Source of the DNA: Ambrosia x helenae
Taxonomy: Eukaryota > Streptophyta > Magnoliopsida > Asterales > Asteraceae
Length of the DNA stretch: 64,000 nt
NCBI GenBank assembly: GCA_030844895.1
Contig: CM061223.1
Coordinates: forward strand, 35,311,435-35,375,434
Direction: 5' to 3'
Shown: in pieces, positions 1 to 10,900 of the stretch
Layout: each line of letters starts with the position of its first letter
How positions within the stretch are numbered: the stretch's first letter is position 1
The notes under the pieces: generated by a model
Told to the model about the DNA's origin: nothing
Database searches by the model: none
Seen by the model: only the letters and a program-made list of their open reading frames with translations
Translations under genes and position numbers: made by a program

Positions 1-790
1 GTTCCAGTGGCTGATACGAATGTAGTAAAGATTCCGGACGATGTTGCTTACTCAAACGACGGTTTTGGTACTGGGTTATTGGGAAGAATGCATGATTTCA
101 AGTCATTAGCAAATCTGCGGGTATGGTTTTCAGCTAGTATTAATACGAGTGTAACGATTAAGTATGTGGGGGGATTACATGTTATTATTTTATTTGAGGC
201 TATTGAAGATAAATTGTGGTTTTTTAACAAGAAGAATTTATGGGAAAATGTTTTTCACTCGTTAGAAGATTGGGAAGGTCAAATGGTCGAGTTTGAACGT
301 ATTGCTTGGCTCAAAGTGTATGGTATTCCGATGTGCCTTATGGTTGACTCGGTCATTAAGGATATAGGGGTGACTGTAGGGGAGGTTGTTCAATATTCTA
401 AGCTCAGCGATAGCGATGATTGGTCGTATGTGTTGTTGGGGGTACTTACTAAATCGGTTAAGCGGATTCACATGGATATCCAATTGTCATGGAAATCTAA
501 TGTGTATCCGGTGATGATGGAAGAAGATACGGGGGATTGGGTACCTGATTGTCTTAATGAATTAGAGGTTGAAGAGTCCGAACAAGGAGGAAGTGACGAG
601 GTTCATTTTATGGAGGAGGAGGTTGAAGGGAGTACACACGAAGAGATTTTGGTCGACGATGGGATTAATGATGGTGATTATCTAAAGGACAATATGGAGG
701 ATCATAATTTGCCTCAACAGCAGGAGGGGATGGTTGGAAATAGTAATGATGGGAATGATGCTAGTATTCCTATTTCTCAGCCTTATGGTG
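1..790 (+). pseudogene. LINE ORF1, N-terminal part, interrupted by insertion
   Basis: Open from the window edge; the apparent start at 7 is GTG, not ATG, so the true start lies upstream. The product resembles the nucleic-acid-binding ORF1 protein of plant L1 elements. An N-terminal domain with aromatic and hydrophobic strands and the segment WLKVYGIPMCLM has the look of the plant DUF4283-type region. A strongly acidic tail follows (EVEESEQ, EEEVEG, DDGINDGDY). In L1 elements this protein binds the element RNA to form the transposition particle. The frame is cut at 790 by the LTR element and resumes at 7471. No stop or frameshift is seen before the insertion, so inactivation is recent. Family assignment rests on position and composition rather than on a diagnostic motif. 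Confidence 0.8.
786..790. repeat. Target-site duplication TGGTG, left copy
   Basis: TGGTG directly precedes TGTAACATTT at 791 and recurs at 7466-7470 right after GTTACA. A 5-bp duplication is the normal signature of LTR retrotransposon integration. Confidence 0.95.
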
Positions 791-1154
791 TGTAACATTT
801 CGCATTAAATCGTACGTTACGGATTACAACGACAAGCCTTAGTATTATTTTTTTTTTGTGATATTTTGAACCCTAATACAACGATATTTATTCATATATA
901 TATATATATATAAATGCATATACATAAATAATAATAATAATAATAATAATAGTGGTAATAAAAAAAAAATCAGATTTGGTAATCCTCTTTGGCTAAGCAA
1001 TCAGATGCATCAAACCTGTAAGCCCATTCCAGAAACAAACCCCACTCTTCTCGGCCCAAACATCAACCAGACCCAAGTACCCACCAGGCCCAGACACTCA
1101 TCGGCCCATTATTCTTTTTCCTTTCACTGTTTTAAAACAAAAAAAGGGGATGTT

Positions 1155-1212
1155 TGTGCCGGGTATCGAACCGGAACACCCCCACACTCCCACACGCGTT
1201 TACACCACTGGC
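1155..1212 (-). other. tRNA-like Pol III box pair, reverse strand of LTR
   Basis: On the minus strand GGGCCAGTGGTG resembles an A box. It is followed about 30 nt later by GGTTCGATACC, a good B box, then CCGGCACAAACATCCCC and a T run (minus-strand complement of 1139-1146) that would terminate Pol III. It does not fold as a full tRNA cloverleaf. It may be a remnant of a tRNA-derived SINE or an internal promoter. Confidence 0.5.
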
Positions 1213-1503
1213 CCATATTGTTTTATGTTATCACTTCTAGGAGCTATATATATTTATCACCTTTCAAAATAAGAGCTGTCACCTTCATTTCAGTTCTGCA
1301 CGCGTCTGTGCACCATCAATCCATAATTTTTGGTTTTTAATTGAGGTTAATCAAGGAAACCATTGACCTTTGATCTCGCCAACGCCTAACACGTTTAATA
1401 CGCGTCAATTGCACGTCAAACACTCATCAATTCGTATCAATTACGCGTGTGATTATTAAATTCGTGGTCAACCTTCCAATTAACCAAACCCATTGAATCT
1501 CAG

Positions 1504-1511
1504 TATAAATA
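1504..1511 (+). promoter_or_regulatory. TATA box of 5' LTR
   Basis: TATAAATA within CTCAGTATAAATAGATG, followed by a pyrimidine-rich start region (CTCACTCATCTCTCTTAAC). An identical box is at 5552-5559 in the 3' LTR. Confidence 0.75.
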
Positions 1512-1835
1512 GATGATCCTCGAGCCTTAACAACTCGCTCACTCATCTCTCTTAACCCCCAATTCTTCTGAAACATCTCTGCTATTACGATTTTGAACGC
1601 CGTTGACTTATGTCTTTGACCCGGCAATTATCCACGAAACAAACACTGTGAGTTCTATATTTTTTGTGGGTTTCATTAATCGGCAATCAAACAACGAAAG
1701 CCCCATCATTAATCGGGCTAAAACTTTCTGAATTGTTTGATTGTAGGATCTAGGGTTCGAAGTTTTGAAATGGGGATAATCACAATTTATCATACTGTAT
1801 TTATTTTAAAACAACAAGAATAAACACAACCACAG

Positions 1836-1912
1836 GCCTAGGCCAAGTGGTTGTGTCTGTTGCTGGTAACCATGACTACCCGGGTTCGATTCCTGCTTGG
1901 GACACCCTTTTT
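1836..1912 (+). other. tRNA-like Pol III box pair, plus strand of LTR
   Basis: TAGGCCAAGTGGTTG matches the A-box pattern and GGTTCGATTCC is a good B box. Spacing is tRNA-like, and CCCTTTTT gives a T5 terminator just after. It lies about 330 nt downstream of the TATA box. Solo LTR A2 has a different tRNA-like block at the same relative place (58803-58885). Not a functional tRNA gene: no convincing anticodon arm or acceptor stem. Confidence 0.5.
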
Positions 1913-2745
1913 CCACATTTTTTTTCTTTTCTAAAACAAACCATTTATAATTATTTATTATACATTTAGATCTTGTAAATTCATTTTTAAATAGTAAAAC
2001 TTTTTTATAAATTCTACAAAAATTATATCATGTTGATCTGAGATAAAAGTTCAACACCCAATTTTTAGTTTTCAAAAATGTATTTATTTAATATATATAA
2101 TAAATAAATCAAGTTTATTCTATTTTATTTATAAAAATCTATAAAAATATCGAAACGATCTTATTAATTTCCACAAAAATTATTTTAAGTTTTTATAACA
2201 TTAAACTTTACTGAAATAATTTTTAATTCAGTAAAATCATTTATTTTATATTTTTAATCAATTTTTGTTAGATTTAATCATAATTAAATCATAATAAATC
2301 CAATTTTCATCATTTTTGCACCAAAATTTTATACAAATTATTTTTAATCATTTAGAACAGAAATATGATTTTTAAAATAGAAATTCTTTAATTTTAGTAT
2401 TTTTGAATATTAAAGTTAATTGTTGGCAATTTGTAATAAATAGATTTAAAAATCTATTTTAAAGAAAATAATTTTATAAAAATTATTTTTACACTTTAAA
2501 CACATTCTTGTAACCATCTTAAGTTTAAATTTCATAAAAAGATTTTTAGTTATTTATTTACTAAATTTCTCTCAATTGGCGAATATTTTTAATAATAATC
2601 AAACAAGCATCTATCCCCAATTCGAAGCCCTAGAACTTAAACATTTGTAGACTTGTTAGACTTAGACATATTTATTACCTCATTTTAGGGTGATACTTGA
2701 TACATTTGGTCAACACATTTCTCAACAGTTATAACATTTTACCAA

Positions 2746-3222
2746 GGTGAGTTTACATAGCCCCTTTTACTCTATTTTCACTATTTTTGGGGTGAAACAT
2801 GTTTATAACATCATCATTGCAATTCAATCATCAATGTGTCTATGTGTTTTCTATGTTGCATTATGTCTTGAGCATGATTAGAGTAAGCACCATTCTAGCA
2901 TAATCATTAACATTGATCAGCCGGCGGTATACATTGATAGATCTATTGGACTGACAATCCCACCCGGATACGTGCCTCCTACAAAGGTTACGTGGGTGTT
3001 TGTTATCGTATAACATATTGGACCATGAGCGTATGGTATGTATCATTTTATAACAGTCATCAGGGTTGATTATGCACTCGATTTATTTCTAGTATGTTCT
3101 CACATATGGACTAGATTGACATGACACATGAATTGCACAACATTTTATTCAATCATCAAAAACCTATGTAATTCTCACCAACTTTTGTTGACCCAAAACA
3201 TTTTCAACTTAACATGTTTCAG
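2746..3222 (+). promoter_or_regulatory. Leader intron-like structured block, LTR A (5' copy)
   Basis: Donor-like AAG/GTGAGTTTACATAG (pairing strand 2746-2760). Perfect palindrome ATAGATCTAT at 2937-2946. Complementary segment CTATGTAATTCTCACC at 3164-3179, pairing 8+6 bp with the donor strand. Acceptor-like TGTTTCAG ends at 3222, 43 nt further. The same block is at 6795-7271 in the 3' LTR (palindrome 6986-6995). Confidence 0.6.
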
Positions 3223-3419
3223 GTTCTATTTGCTTGAAGATTTGAATTGATGCTTGAAGATATGTGTATAGTTTCAATCAATTTGATATACAAATTCTAG
3301 AACATTTGTATGTAAGTTATTTAAATCATTTATGAAACTTATTGTTCACCATGAGCTACTGAACAATCATCAATACGTGGCACCCCGATGTTTCCGCCAT
3401 CGGTTGGGGTGTTACAGAT

Positions 3420-3432
3420 TGGTATCAGAGCC
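3420..3432 (+). promoter_or_regulatory. Primer-binding site, initiator tRNA-Met
   Basis: TGGTATCAGAGCC lies 3 nt after the 5' LTR and is complementary to the 3' end of plant initiator tRNA-Met. It would prime minus-strand DNA synthesis. Confidence 0.95.
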
Positions 3433-4826
3433 ATGGTTATAGGGAGTTAGGTTATTAGAAAAATAATCTAGTCTATAACCATAGGATTTAACAAGTACTT
3501 GCTTCTTTTGCTTGCTATACTCTATCTCCCTCCTACTTCTTATCCCTACTTTCATTCCTACAAGGAGGTTGCTCTCCAACGGTAGATCTACTCTTAGACT
3601 AATAGGATAAAATCCTCAGGTTTAGCCTGAACTACCTTGAGATCTCGTCGAAGTTCTAGAATTTAATAACGAACACGTGCAATCTGGAAGGGTGAACGCC
3701 TGTATTCTGAGTCTTCTGTCTAGGCTGGCATTGCGCATATATCCCAATCAGACGAGGGACCCGGATGCCTACCTGGGAATTCTCGGGATGAGTGTTCACT
3801 TATAGGCTAAAGCATGTCTTCATATGTTATTAGAATCTGGAGTCTTTGATAAGTCAACGTTTTCGTTTATTCGTTTTAATTAATGAATAAATGATTACAT
3901 TCCTTATATCACCTCATTCATTTCATGCCACATTGAACCTTCATTGTGTCCCTTACGGATCATGTCTCCACGTCGTAGCACTCGCAATAACAGTGGTGAA
4001 AACCAAGAGGAAAGTAACAACAACAACACCAACCAAAAACAACAACAAAAACAACAAAGGTGTTGATGCCCAACTGGCTGCAATTATTCACAACCCTGCT
4101 CAGGTTACTAATCCCAATCGTCCTGGTAATCATGCTATAAATGTGGAAACCCAAATCACTACTGTAACCGATGCCCTAAACTAAACCGAGATCAAGACCC
4201 CCCAGCTACTTAACAGCAAGTCCCACCATTTGAATGTTGTTTGCTTTTAATTCTATGTATTGACACTTTTTGGATTCAAGTAATAAAATTCAAGTATTAT
4301 CATAACATTTGTGTGCATGCTTGTTTTAATGTGAATTAATTGCTATATCTATAAACATACGTGCTTACTTGTACAACAAATAGTTGACTACCAAACAATC
4401 TACTTAACGATTGGTAGAGGTCATCATGTCTTTCCAACAGTCGGGAGAGGCCCTACCACCTGCTCAACGACTAGTGGGGACTATCAGACCTGCTCAACAA
4501 TCGGTAGAGTCATAGAGAGACGCAGAACCCTAATGTAAGGTAAATTGGTGATTACGGTCCGGAACGTAATCGTGAATTTACAGGTACGCTAAGGTGGTGT
4601 GGAATTCTATCAAAATTTTCGGTAGTTAACCAAATGTAAACTCTAGATATCTAGTAGTTCATTTAGTAAATCAACTCACACGTAACGCGCCTCCTATCCA
4701 CACTATTCGAGACAGGTTACTCTATTCATTGTCGTAACATAAAAATTTTCAAGTCACACTTATCCTAATTTCTACCCGACCCCCTTCAACCCTGTGTTTT
4801 CAATAAACTTCGGGACGAAGTTCCTA
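3433..4826 (+). other. Rest of the internal region of the family A element
   Basis: About 1.4 kb. It contains the gag relic and then short degenerate repeats of the type GACTACCAAACAATC / CAGTCGGGAGAGG / CAACGACTAGTGGGG / CAACAATCGGTAGAG at 4380-4512. No pol motif is readable in any frame. Confidence 0.7.
3962..4174 (+). pseudogene. gag relic: start codon region plus CCHC zinc knuckle
   Basis: ATG at 3962 opens MSPRRSTRNNSGENQ, the basic gag N-terminus style of plant Ty3/gypsy elements, then an asparagine/glutamine-rich run. A stop follows in this frame after about 33 codons. The downstream sequence GVDAQLAAI continues in another frame. At 4133-4174 a nucleocapsid zinc knuckle is still readable (C-YK-C-GNPN-H-YCNR-C). 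The central capsid region, protease and all of pol are missing, and the two ends of gag are joined with frame damage. The relic shows that the element derives from an autonomous gypsy element by internal deletion. The retained piece may hold packaging sequence rather than protein-coding function. Confidence 0.75.
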
Positions 4827-4840
4827 AAAGTAGGGGAGAC
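4827..4840 (+). promoter_or_regulatory. Polypurine tract
   Basis: AAAAGTAGGGGAGA followed by C and then the 3' LTR at 4841. This is the plus-strand primer site, in the position expected of a gypsy element. Confidence 0.85.
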
Positions 4841-7465
4841 TGTAACATTTCGCATTAAATCGTACGTTACGGATTACAACGACAAGCCTTAGTATTATTT
4901 TTTTTTGTGATATTTTGAACCCTAATACAACGATATTTATTCATATATATATATATATATATAAATGCATATACATAAATAATAATAATAATAATAATAG
5001 TGGTAATAAAAAAAAAATCAGATTTGGTAATCCTCTTTGGCTAAGCAATCAGATGCATCAAACCTGTAAGCCCATTCCAGAAACAAACCCCACTCTTCTC
5101 GGCCCAAACATCAACCAGACCCAAGTACCCACCAGGCCCAGACACTCATCGGCCCATTATTCTTTTTCCTTTCACTGTTTTAAAACAAAAAAAGGGGATG
5201 TTTGTGCCGGGTATCGAACCGGAACACCCCCACACTCCCACACGCGTTTACACCACTGGCCCATATTGTTTTATGTTATCACTTCTAGGAGCTATATATA
5301 TTTATCACCTTTCAAAATAAGAGCTGTCACCTTCATTTCAGTTCTGCACGCGTCTGTGCACCATCAATCCATAATTTTTGGTTTTTAATTGAGGTTAATC
5401 AAGGAAACCATTGACCTTTGATCTCGCCAACGCCTAACACGTTTAATACGCGTCAATTGCACGTCAAACACTCATCAATTCGTATCAATTACGCGTGTGA
5501 TTATTAAATTCGTGGTCAACCTTCCAATTAACCAAACCCATTGAACCTCAGTATAAATAGATGATCCTCGAGCCTTAACAACTCGCTCACTCATCTCTCT
5601 TAACCCCCAATTCTTCTGAAACATCTCTGCTATTACGATTTTGAACGCCGTTGACTTATGTCTTTGACCCGGCAATTATCCACGAAACAAACACTGTGAG
5701 TTCTATATTTTTTTGTGGGTTTCATTAATCGGCAATCAAACAACGAAAGCCCCATCATTAATCGGGCTAAAACTTTCTGAATTGTTTGATTGTAGGATCT
5801 AGGGTTCGAAGTTTTGAAATGGGGATAATCACAATTTATCATACTGTATTTATTTTAAAACAACAAGAATAAACACAACCACAGGCCTAGGCCAAGTGGT
5901 TGTGTCTGTTGCTGGTAACCATGACTACCCGGGTTCGATTCCTGCTTGGGACACCCTTTTTCCACATTTTTTTTCTTTTCTAAAACAAACCATTTATAAT
6001 TATTTATTATACATTTAGATCTTGTAAATTCATTTTTAAATAGTAAAACTTTTTTATAAATTCTACAAAAATTATATCATGTTGATCTGAGATAAAAGTT
6101 CAACACCCAATTTTTAGTTTTCAAAAATGTATTTATTTAATATATATAATAAATAAATCAAGTTTATTCTATTTTATTTATAAAAATCTATAAAAATATC
6201 GAAACGATCTTATTAATTTCCACAAAAATTATTTTAAGTTTTTATAACATTAAACTTTACTGAAATAATTTTTAATTCAGTAAAATCATTTATTTTATAT
6301 TTTTAATCAATTTTTGTTAGATTTAATCATAATTAAATCATAAAAAATCCAATTTTCATCATTTTTGCACCAAAATTTTATACAAATTATTTTTAATCAT
6401 TTAGAACAGAAATATGATTTTTAAAATAGAAATTCTTTAATTTTAGTATTTTTGAATATTAAAGTTAATTGTTGGCAATTTGTAATAAATAGATTTAAAA
6501 ATCTATTTTAAAGAAAATAATTTTATAAAAATTATTTTTACACTTTAAACACATTCTTGTAACCATCTTAAGTTTAAATTTCATAAAAAGATTTTTAGTT
6601 ATTTATTTACTAAATTTCTCTCAATTGGCGAATATTTTTAATAATAATCAAACAAGCATCTATCCCCAATTCGAAGCCCTAGAACTTAAACATTTGTAGA
6701 CTTGTTAGACTTAGACATATTTATTACCTCATTTTAGGGTGATACTTGATACATTTGGTCAACACATTTCTCAACAGTTATAACATTTTACCAAGGTGAG
6801 TTTACATAGCCCCTTTTACTCTATTTTCACTATTTTTGGGGTGAAACATGTTTATAACATCATCATTGCAATTCAATCATCAATGTGTCTATGTGTTTTC
6901 TATGTTGCATTATGTCTTGAGCATGATTAGAGTAAGCACCATTCTAGCATAATCATTAACATTGATCAGCCGGCGGTATACATTGATAGATCTATTGGAC
7001 TGACAATCCCACCCGGATACGTGCCTCCTACAAAGGTTACGTGGGTGTTTGTTATCGTATAACATATTGGACCATGAGCGTATGGTATGTATCATTTTAT
7101 AACAGTCATCAGGGTTGATTATGCACTCGATTTATTTCTAGTATGTTCTCACATATGGACTAGATTGACATGACACATGAATTGCACAACATTTTATTCA
7201 ATCATCAAAAACCTATGTAATTCTCACCAACTTTTGTTGACCCAAAACATTTTCAACTTAACATGTTTCAGGTTCTATTTGCTTGAAGATTTGAATTGAT
7301 GCTTGAAGATATGTGTATAGTTTCAATCAATTTGATATACAAATTCTAGAACATTTGTATGTAAGTTATTTAAATCATTTATGAAACTTATTGTTCACCA
7401 TGAGCTACTGAACAATCATCAATACGTGGCACCCCGATGTTTCCGCCATCGGTTGGGGTGTTACA
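4841..7465 (+). repeat. 3' LTR, family A
   Basis: Near-identical partner of 791-3416, with TATA box 5552-5559. One visible substitution is GAATCTCAG to GAACCTCAG before the TATA box, another is AATAAATCC to AAAAAATCC near 6345. The TA microsatellite length differs. The 3' end abuts TSD TGGTG at 7466. Confidence 0.95.
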
Positions 7466-7470
7466 TGGTG
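7466..7470. repeat. Target-site duplication TGGTG, right copy
   Basis: Direct partner of 786-790. Confidence 0.95.
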
Positions 7471-7910
7471 TGGGTGATAATATGGTGGGTCATTCTAAAA
7501 AGCATAAAGGTTATAGGAAGAAGGCTAGGAGAAATGTTTCTACCTCTCCTGTGGGTCAAGATAGGCCCAAGAAGAGATCTAGAGCTAGTGAGGACTTGTT
7601 TGATTTGGATAGATTTGTGAACAATGTTTATGGTACCCCAGGTCAGGCTAACGCAGAGATCGTGACTGATCAAGAGATTTTTTGTACTCCGGATTTAAAT
7701 AGAGACTTAAGTAGTGCTGAGAATGCAGGTCCGGAGCAGGTTATTTCCAGTGACGTGCTTCAGGATTGTGGAGGTAATAGTGTCTTGGAGAAAGAAGTGG
7801 AAGCTACCCTTGTTCTTGGTGCTAAGGTGGGGGCAACCAATATCGATGCGTTTCATGATTCGTTAACAAAGATGGTTCGGGAAGAAGGTTTTCAAGGAGT
7901 TAATCAATGA
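7471..7910 (+). pseudogene. LINE ORF1, C-terminal part
   Basis: Continuation of the interrupted ORF1. With the LTR element and one TSD removed, 784 + 440 nt make 1224 nt, an exact multiple of three, so the frame is preserved (407 residues plus stop from position 7). The segment begins with a basic stretch (SKKHKGYRKKARRN, RPKKRSRAS), a likely RNA-binding or nuclear-entry patch, and continues acidic to the stop TGA at 7908-7910. The stop overlaps the ORF2 start codon. In the present genome this half has no start of its own apart from an ATG-like frame inside the LTR end, so a native ORF1 protein cannot be made from this copy. Confidence 0.8.
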
Positions 7911-10900
7911 ATGTGCTATCTATAAATGTTCGTGGACTGGGGGACGATAAAAAGTGGGATTGGCTTCGAAAACTACGTAGAGATAATGAGGTTTGTGTTT
8001 TGTTAATTCAAGAGACGCAGTTAACTTCTTTAGATGGGATAAATTTGGGAAGGATATGGGGTAATGATGATTTTCTTTTTGACTGGGTGCCGTCTAATGG
8101 GAGGTCCGGAGGGCTCTTGACGATTTGGGATCCTAAAGCTGTTACGTCGCATGTTGTGGTTAAGCATCAGAATTTCTTGTTTGTTACGGGTGTGGTTAAA
8201 GTGAATGGGAAGGGGCTGTGTTGTGGTAATGTATACATCCCTCACAGAATTGTGGATAAAAGACGTGTGTGGGGTGACATTAAGCAAGCTTCGACTTTTA
8301 CGCAAGATTATGTGATCATGGGGGGGGGGGATTTCAATTGTGTGAGAAATGTCGACGAACGCAAGAATTCTAAATTTGATATAGTGGCAGCCAGAGAATT
8401 TAATGAGTTCCTAGACGATATCGGTTTATGTGAGCATCTTTTAAGGGGCCGTAAGTTCACATATTGTGTAGGGAACAAGTTTAGTCGTATTGATCGTATA
8501 TTTATATCTCCGAGTGTTTTACTTGAGTGGCCTAATGCGGAGTATCGTGTTCTTTATAGAGAATGGTCCGATCATTGTCCATTGTTGTTTAAGGTTGTAT
8601 CCCGGAATTTTGGAGCGAAACCATTTCGGTTCTTTAACTCTTGGTTACAGCGGGACGGGATTGATGGCGTTGTTTCTAACGCGGCGATGCGGGAGATCGC
8701 TGAGGATTTATATCCTGATTTACGATTATTGTGGAAGCTCAAAAACATTAAATCGGCTCTCAAAGCGTGGTTGAAAGAGGTGAAAAAAGCGGAATCCGAA
8801 GAGGAACATTTGTTAAGGCAGGAGACTGATTCTTTGCAGGTTATGATGGAAGATAGAGTCCTTTCGGAAGAGGAGACGTGGATTTATGAGGAGGGGTCTT
8901 TCCGGTTACGTGAGTTGGAGTTTTGGAAGGCGTCCGATGTTAAACAAAAGTCTCGGGTTAGATGGGCTAAAGAGGGTGATGAAAACACGGCTTATTTTCA
9001 TGGTTGCATTAAAAGTAGAAAAGCGTCTAACGCTATTCCGGGTTTGATGTTGAATGGGGTTTGGGAGACTCGGCCTAGTGTGATAAAGTGTGAAGTCTTA
9101 CGGTTCTTCAGGGAGAAATTTTCGGAAGATATCAAGACGAGACCGATGTTACAATGTTATGGGTTAAATCGGCTTTCAGATATTGATGCAGCTGATTTGG
9201 TCTTACCTTTTGCGGATAAAGAGATCAGGGACGCGGCGTTCAGTTGTGGCAGTGATAAAGCTCCAGGCCCTGACGGTTTTAACTTTCGATTTATTAAAAA
9301 ATATTGGTCTCTTTTTGTGCAGGATTTTAATCGTATTTTTGAAGATTTCTTCTCGAACGCGTCTATTAGGCGAGGAGTGGGATCTTCTTTTATCACCCTG
9401 GTTCCAAAAGTTCAAGACCCGGTTACGTTAAGTGAGTACCGACCTATTAATCTAGTCGGTGTGGTGAACAAGATCATTTCGAAAGTGCTCGCGTGCCGTC
9501 TCAAGAAGGTAATGGATAAGTTAATCAATGAAACTCAAACGGCTTTCGTTGCTGGTAGATACATATTGGATGGGCCAATGGTGGTGAGTGAAGTTTTGAC
9601 GTGGGCTAGAAGAAGCAAGAAGAAATTATTTATGTTTAAAATTGATTTCGAAAAAGCGTATGATAACATTAACTGGGGGTTTATCATTACGGTTATGAGA
9701 CAAATGGGGTTCCCCGAGATATGGTGCGGATGGATTTATGGGATTCTTTCGTCGGCAAGATCTTCTGTTTTGGTTAACGGGTCCCCGACATTTGAGTTCG
9801 ATTGCGAGAAAGGGATGCGCCAAGGAGACCCGATTTCTCCCTTTTTATTTATTATTGCTATGGAAGCGTTATCGGGGATGTTAAAGAAAGTTTGTGATGA
9901 AAAGATGTTCACGGGTATTCAATTCCCTAATGAAGGGCCATGTGTTTCTCATCTATTGTTTGCGGACGATGCGATGATTATGGGGGAATGGTCGGACGAG
10001 AATTTTAAGGTGCTCAAGAGGGTCTTCAGAATTTTTCATTTATGTTCGGGGTTAAAAATCAATATCTCTAAGTCCACGTTATTTGGTGTGGGGGTTCACG
10101 GGGATGAGCTGGGCAATAAAGCGGGGGAGTTAGGTTGTTCGTCGGGGGCGCTTCCTTTTAAATACCTTGGAATCCAAATAGGCGCTAATATGAATAGAAT
10201 TTCCAGTTGGGATCCTGTGATTGAAGTGTTTAGGAAACGGCTTACTAAGTGGAAAGCGAAAGTGTTGTCCATTGCTGGTCGTCTCGTTCTCATTAAGTCG
10301 GTTTTGGAGAGTCTCCCGGTTTATTATTTCTCTTTGTTCAAAGCTCCCCTAACAGTTTCGAAACAGCTTGAGACATTGATCAAGAGATTTTTATGGGGAG
10401 GTAATATTGATGTTTATAAAATCCATTGGGTAAAATGGGAGGTGTTAACTAGATCAAAAAATGAAGGTGGGCTTGGGCTATCTAGACTGGAGGACATAAA
10501 TAACGCTCTCATTCTTAAGTGGTTATGGAGATATAGACTGGATCCTAGGGCTCTTTGGCGTAGAGTTATCGACGCTATTCACGGATCTTCGAGAAGGAAT
10601 CAGTCGATTGTTTGTAATACTAGTGTCAGGGGTGTTTGGTCTTCTATTGTGAAGAATGGAGATCGAGTGGTTAGTAATGGAAATGCATTTAACAGTCTGT
10701 TTCAGGTTAACGTTGGCTGCGGGCGTGATGTTAAGTTTTGGGTTGACCCTTGGGTTGATCGCTTGCCGTTACGATTTTTATTTCCGGATTTATTTCGGTT
10801 GGAAACGAATAAACACTGCAGTGTTGCGGACAGAGTAGGACGCGGCAGTTTTAGTGGAGCATTGTTTTGGAATTGGAAACAGTATCCTAGCACGGTGCAG

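Larger units (their letters stand above)
791..3416 (+). repeat. 5' LTR, family A
   Basis: Begins TGTAACATTT and ends GGTGTTACA. TATA box at 1504-1511. It carries two tRNA-like Pol III box pairs (1155-1212 minus, 1836-1912 plus). The leader block has a donor-like site at 2746-2760, a palindrome at 2937-2946 and an acceptor-like site at 3221-3222. The body between 1920 and 2600 is extremely A+T rich. The 111-codon frame 1005-1340 recurs in the 3' LTR only because the LTRs are copies. Confidence 0.95.
791..7465 (+). mobile_element. Complete non-autonomous Ty3/gypsy-type LTR element (family A)
   Basis: Structure: 5' LTR 791-3416 (2626 bp), tRNA-Met primer site, a 1.42-kb internal region with only gag relics, polypurine tract, 3' LTR 4841-7465 (2625 bp), and 5-bp TSD. 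LTRs begin TGTAACA and end GTTACA. By eye they differ only by a few substitutions and microsatellite length changes, so the insertion is young. No protease, reverse transcriptase, RNase H or integrase is present, so it must have been mobilised by a partner element in trans. The gag start, primer site and the 'GACGAAGTTCCTAAAAGTAGGGGAG' style of 3' end (read in two pieces) fit plant Ty3/gypsy. Confidence 0.95.

Noticed and set aside
1005..1340. 111-codon frame repeated at 4915-5388
   Set aside because: Identical only because both lie in the two LTRs of one young element. No domain, and it crosses the tRNA-like block.
1836..1912. Functional tRNA gene
   Set aside because: A and B boxes and a terminator are present, but no acceptor stem or clear anticodon loop.
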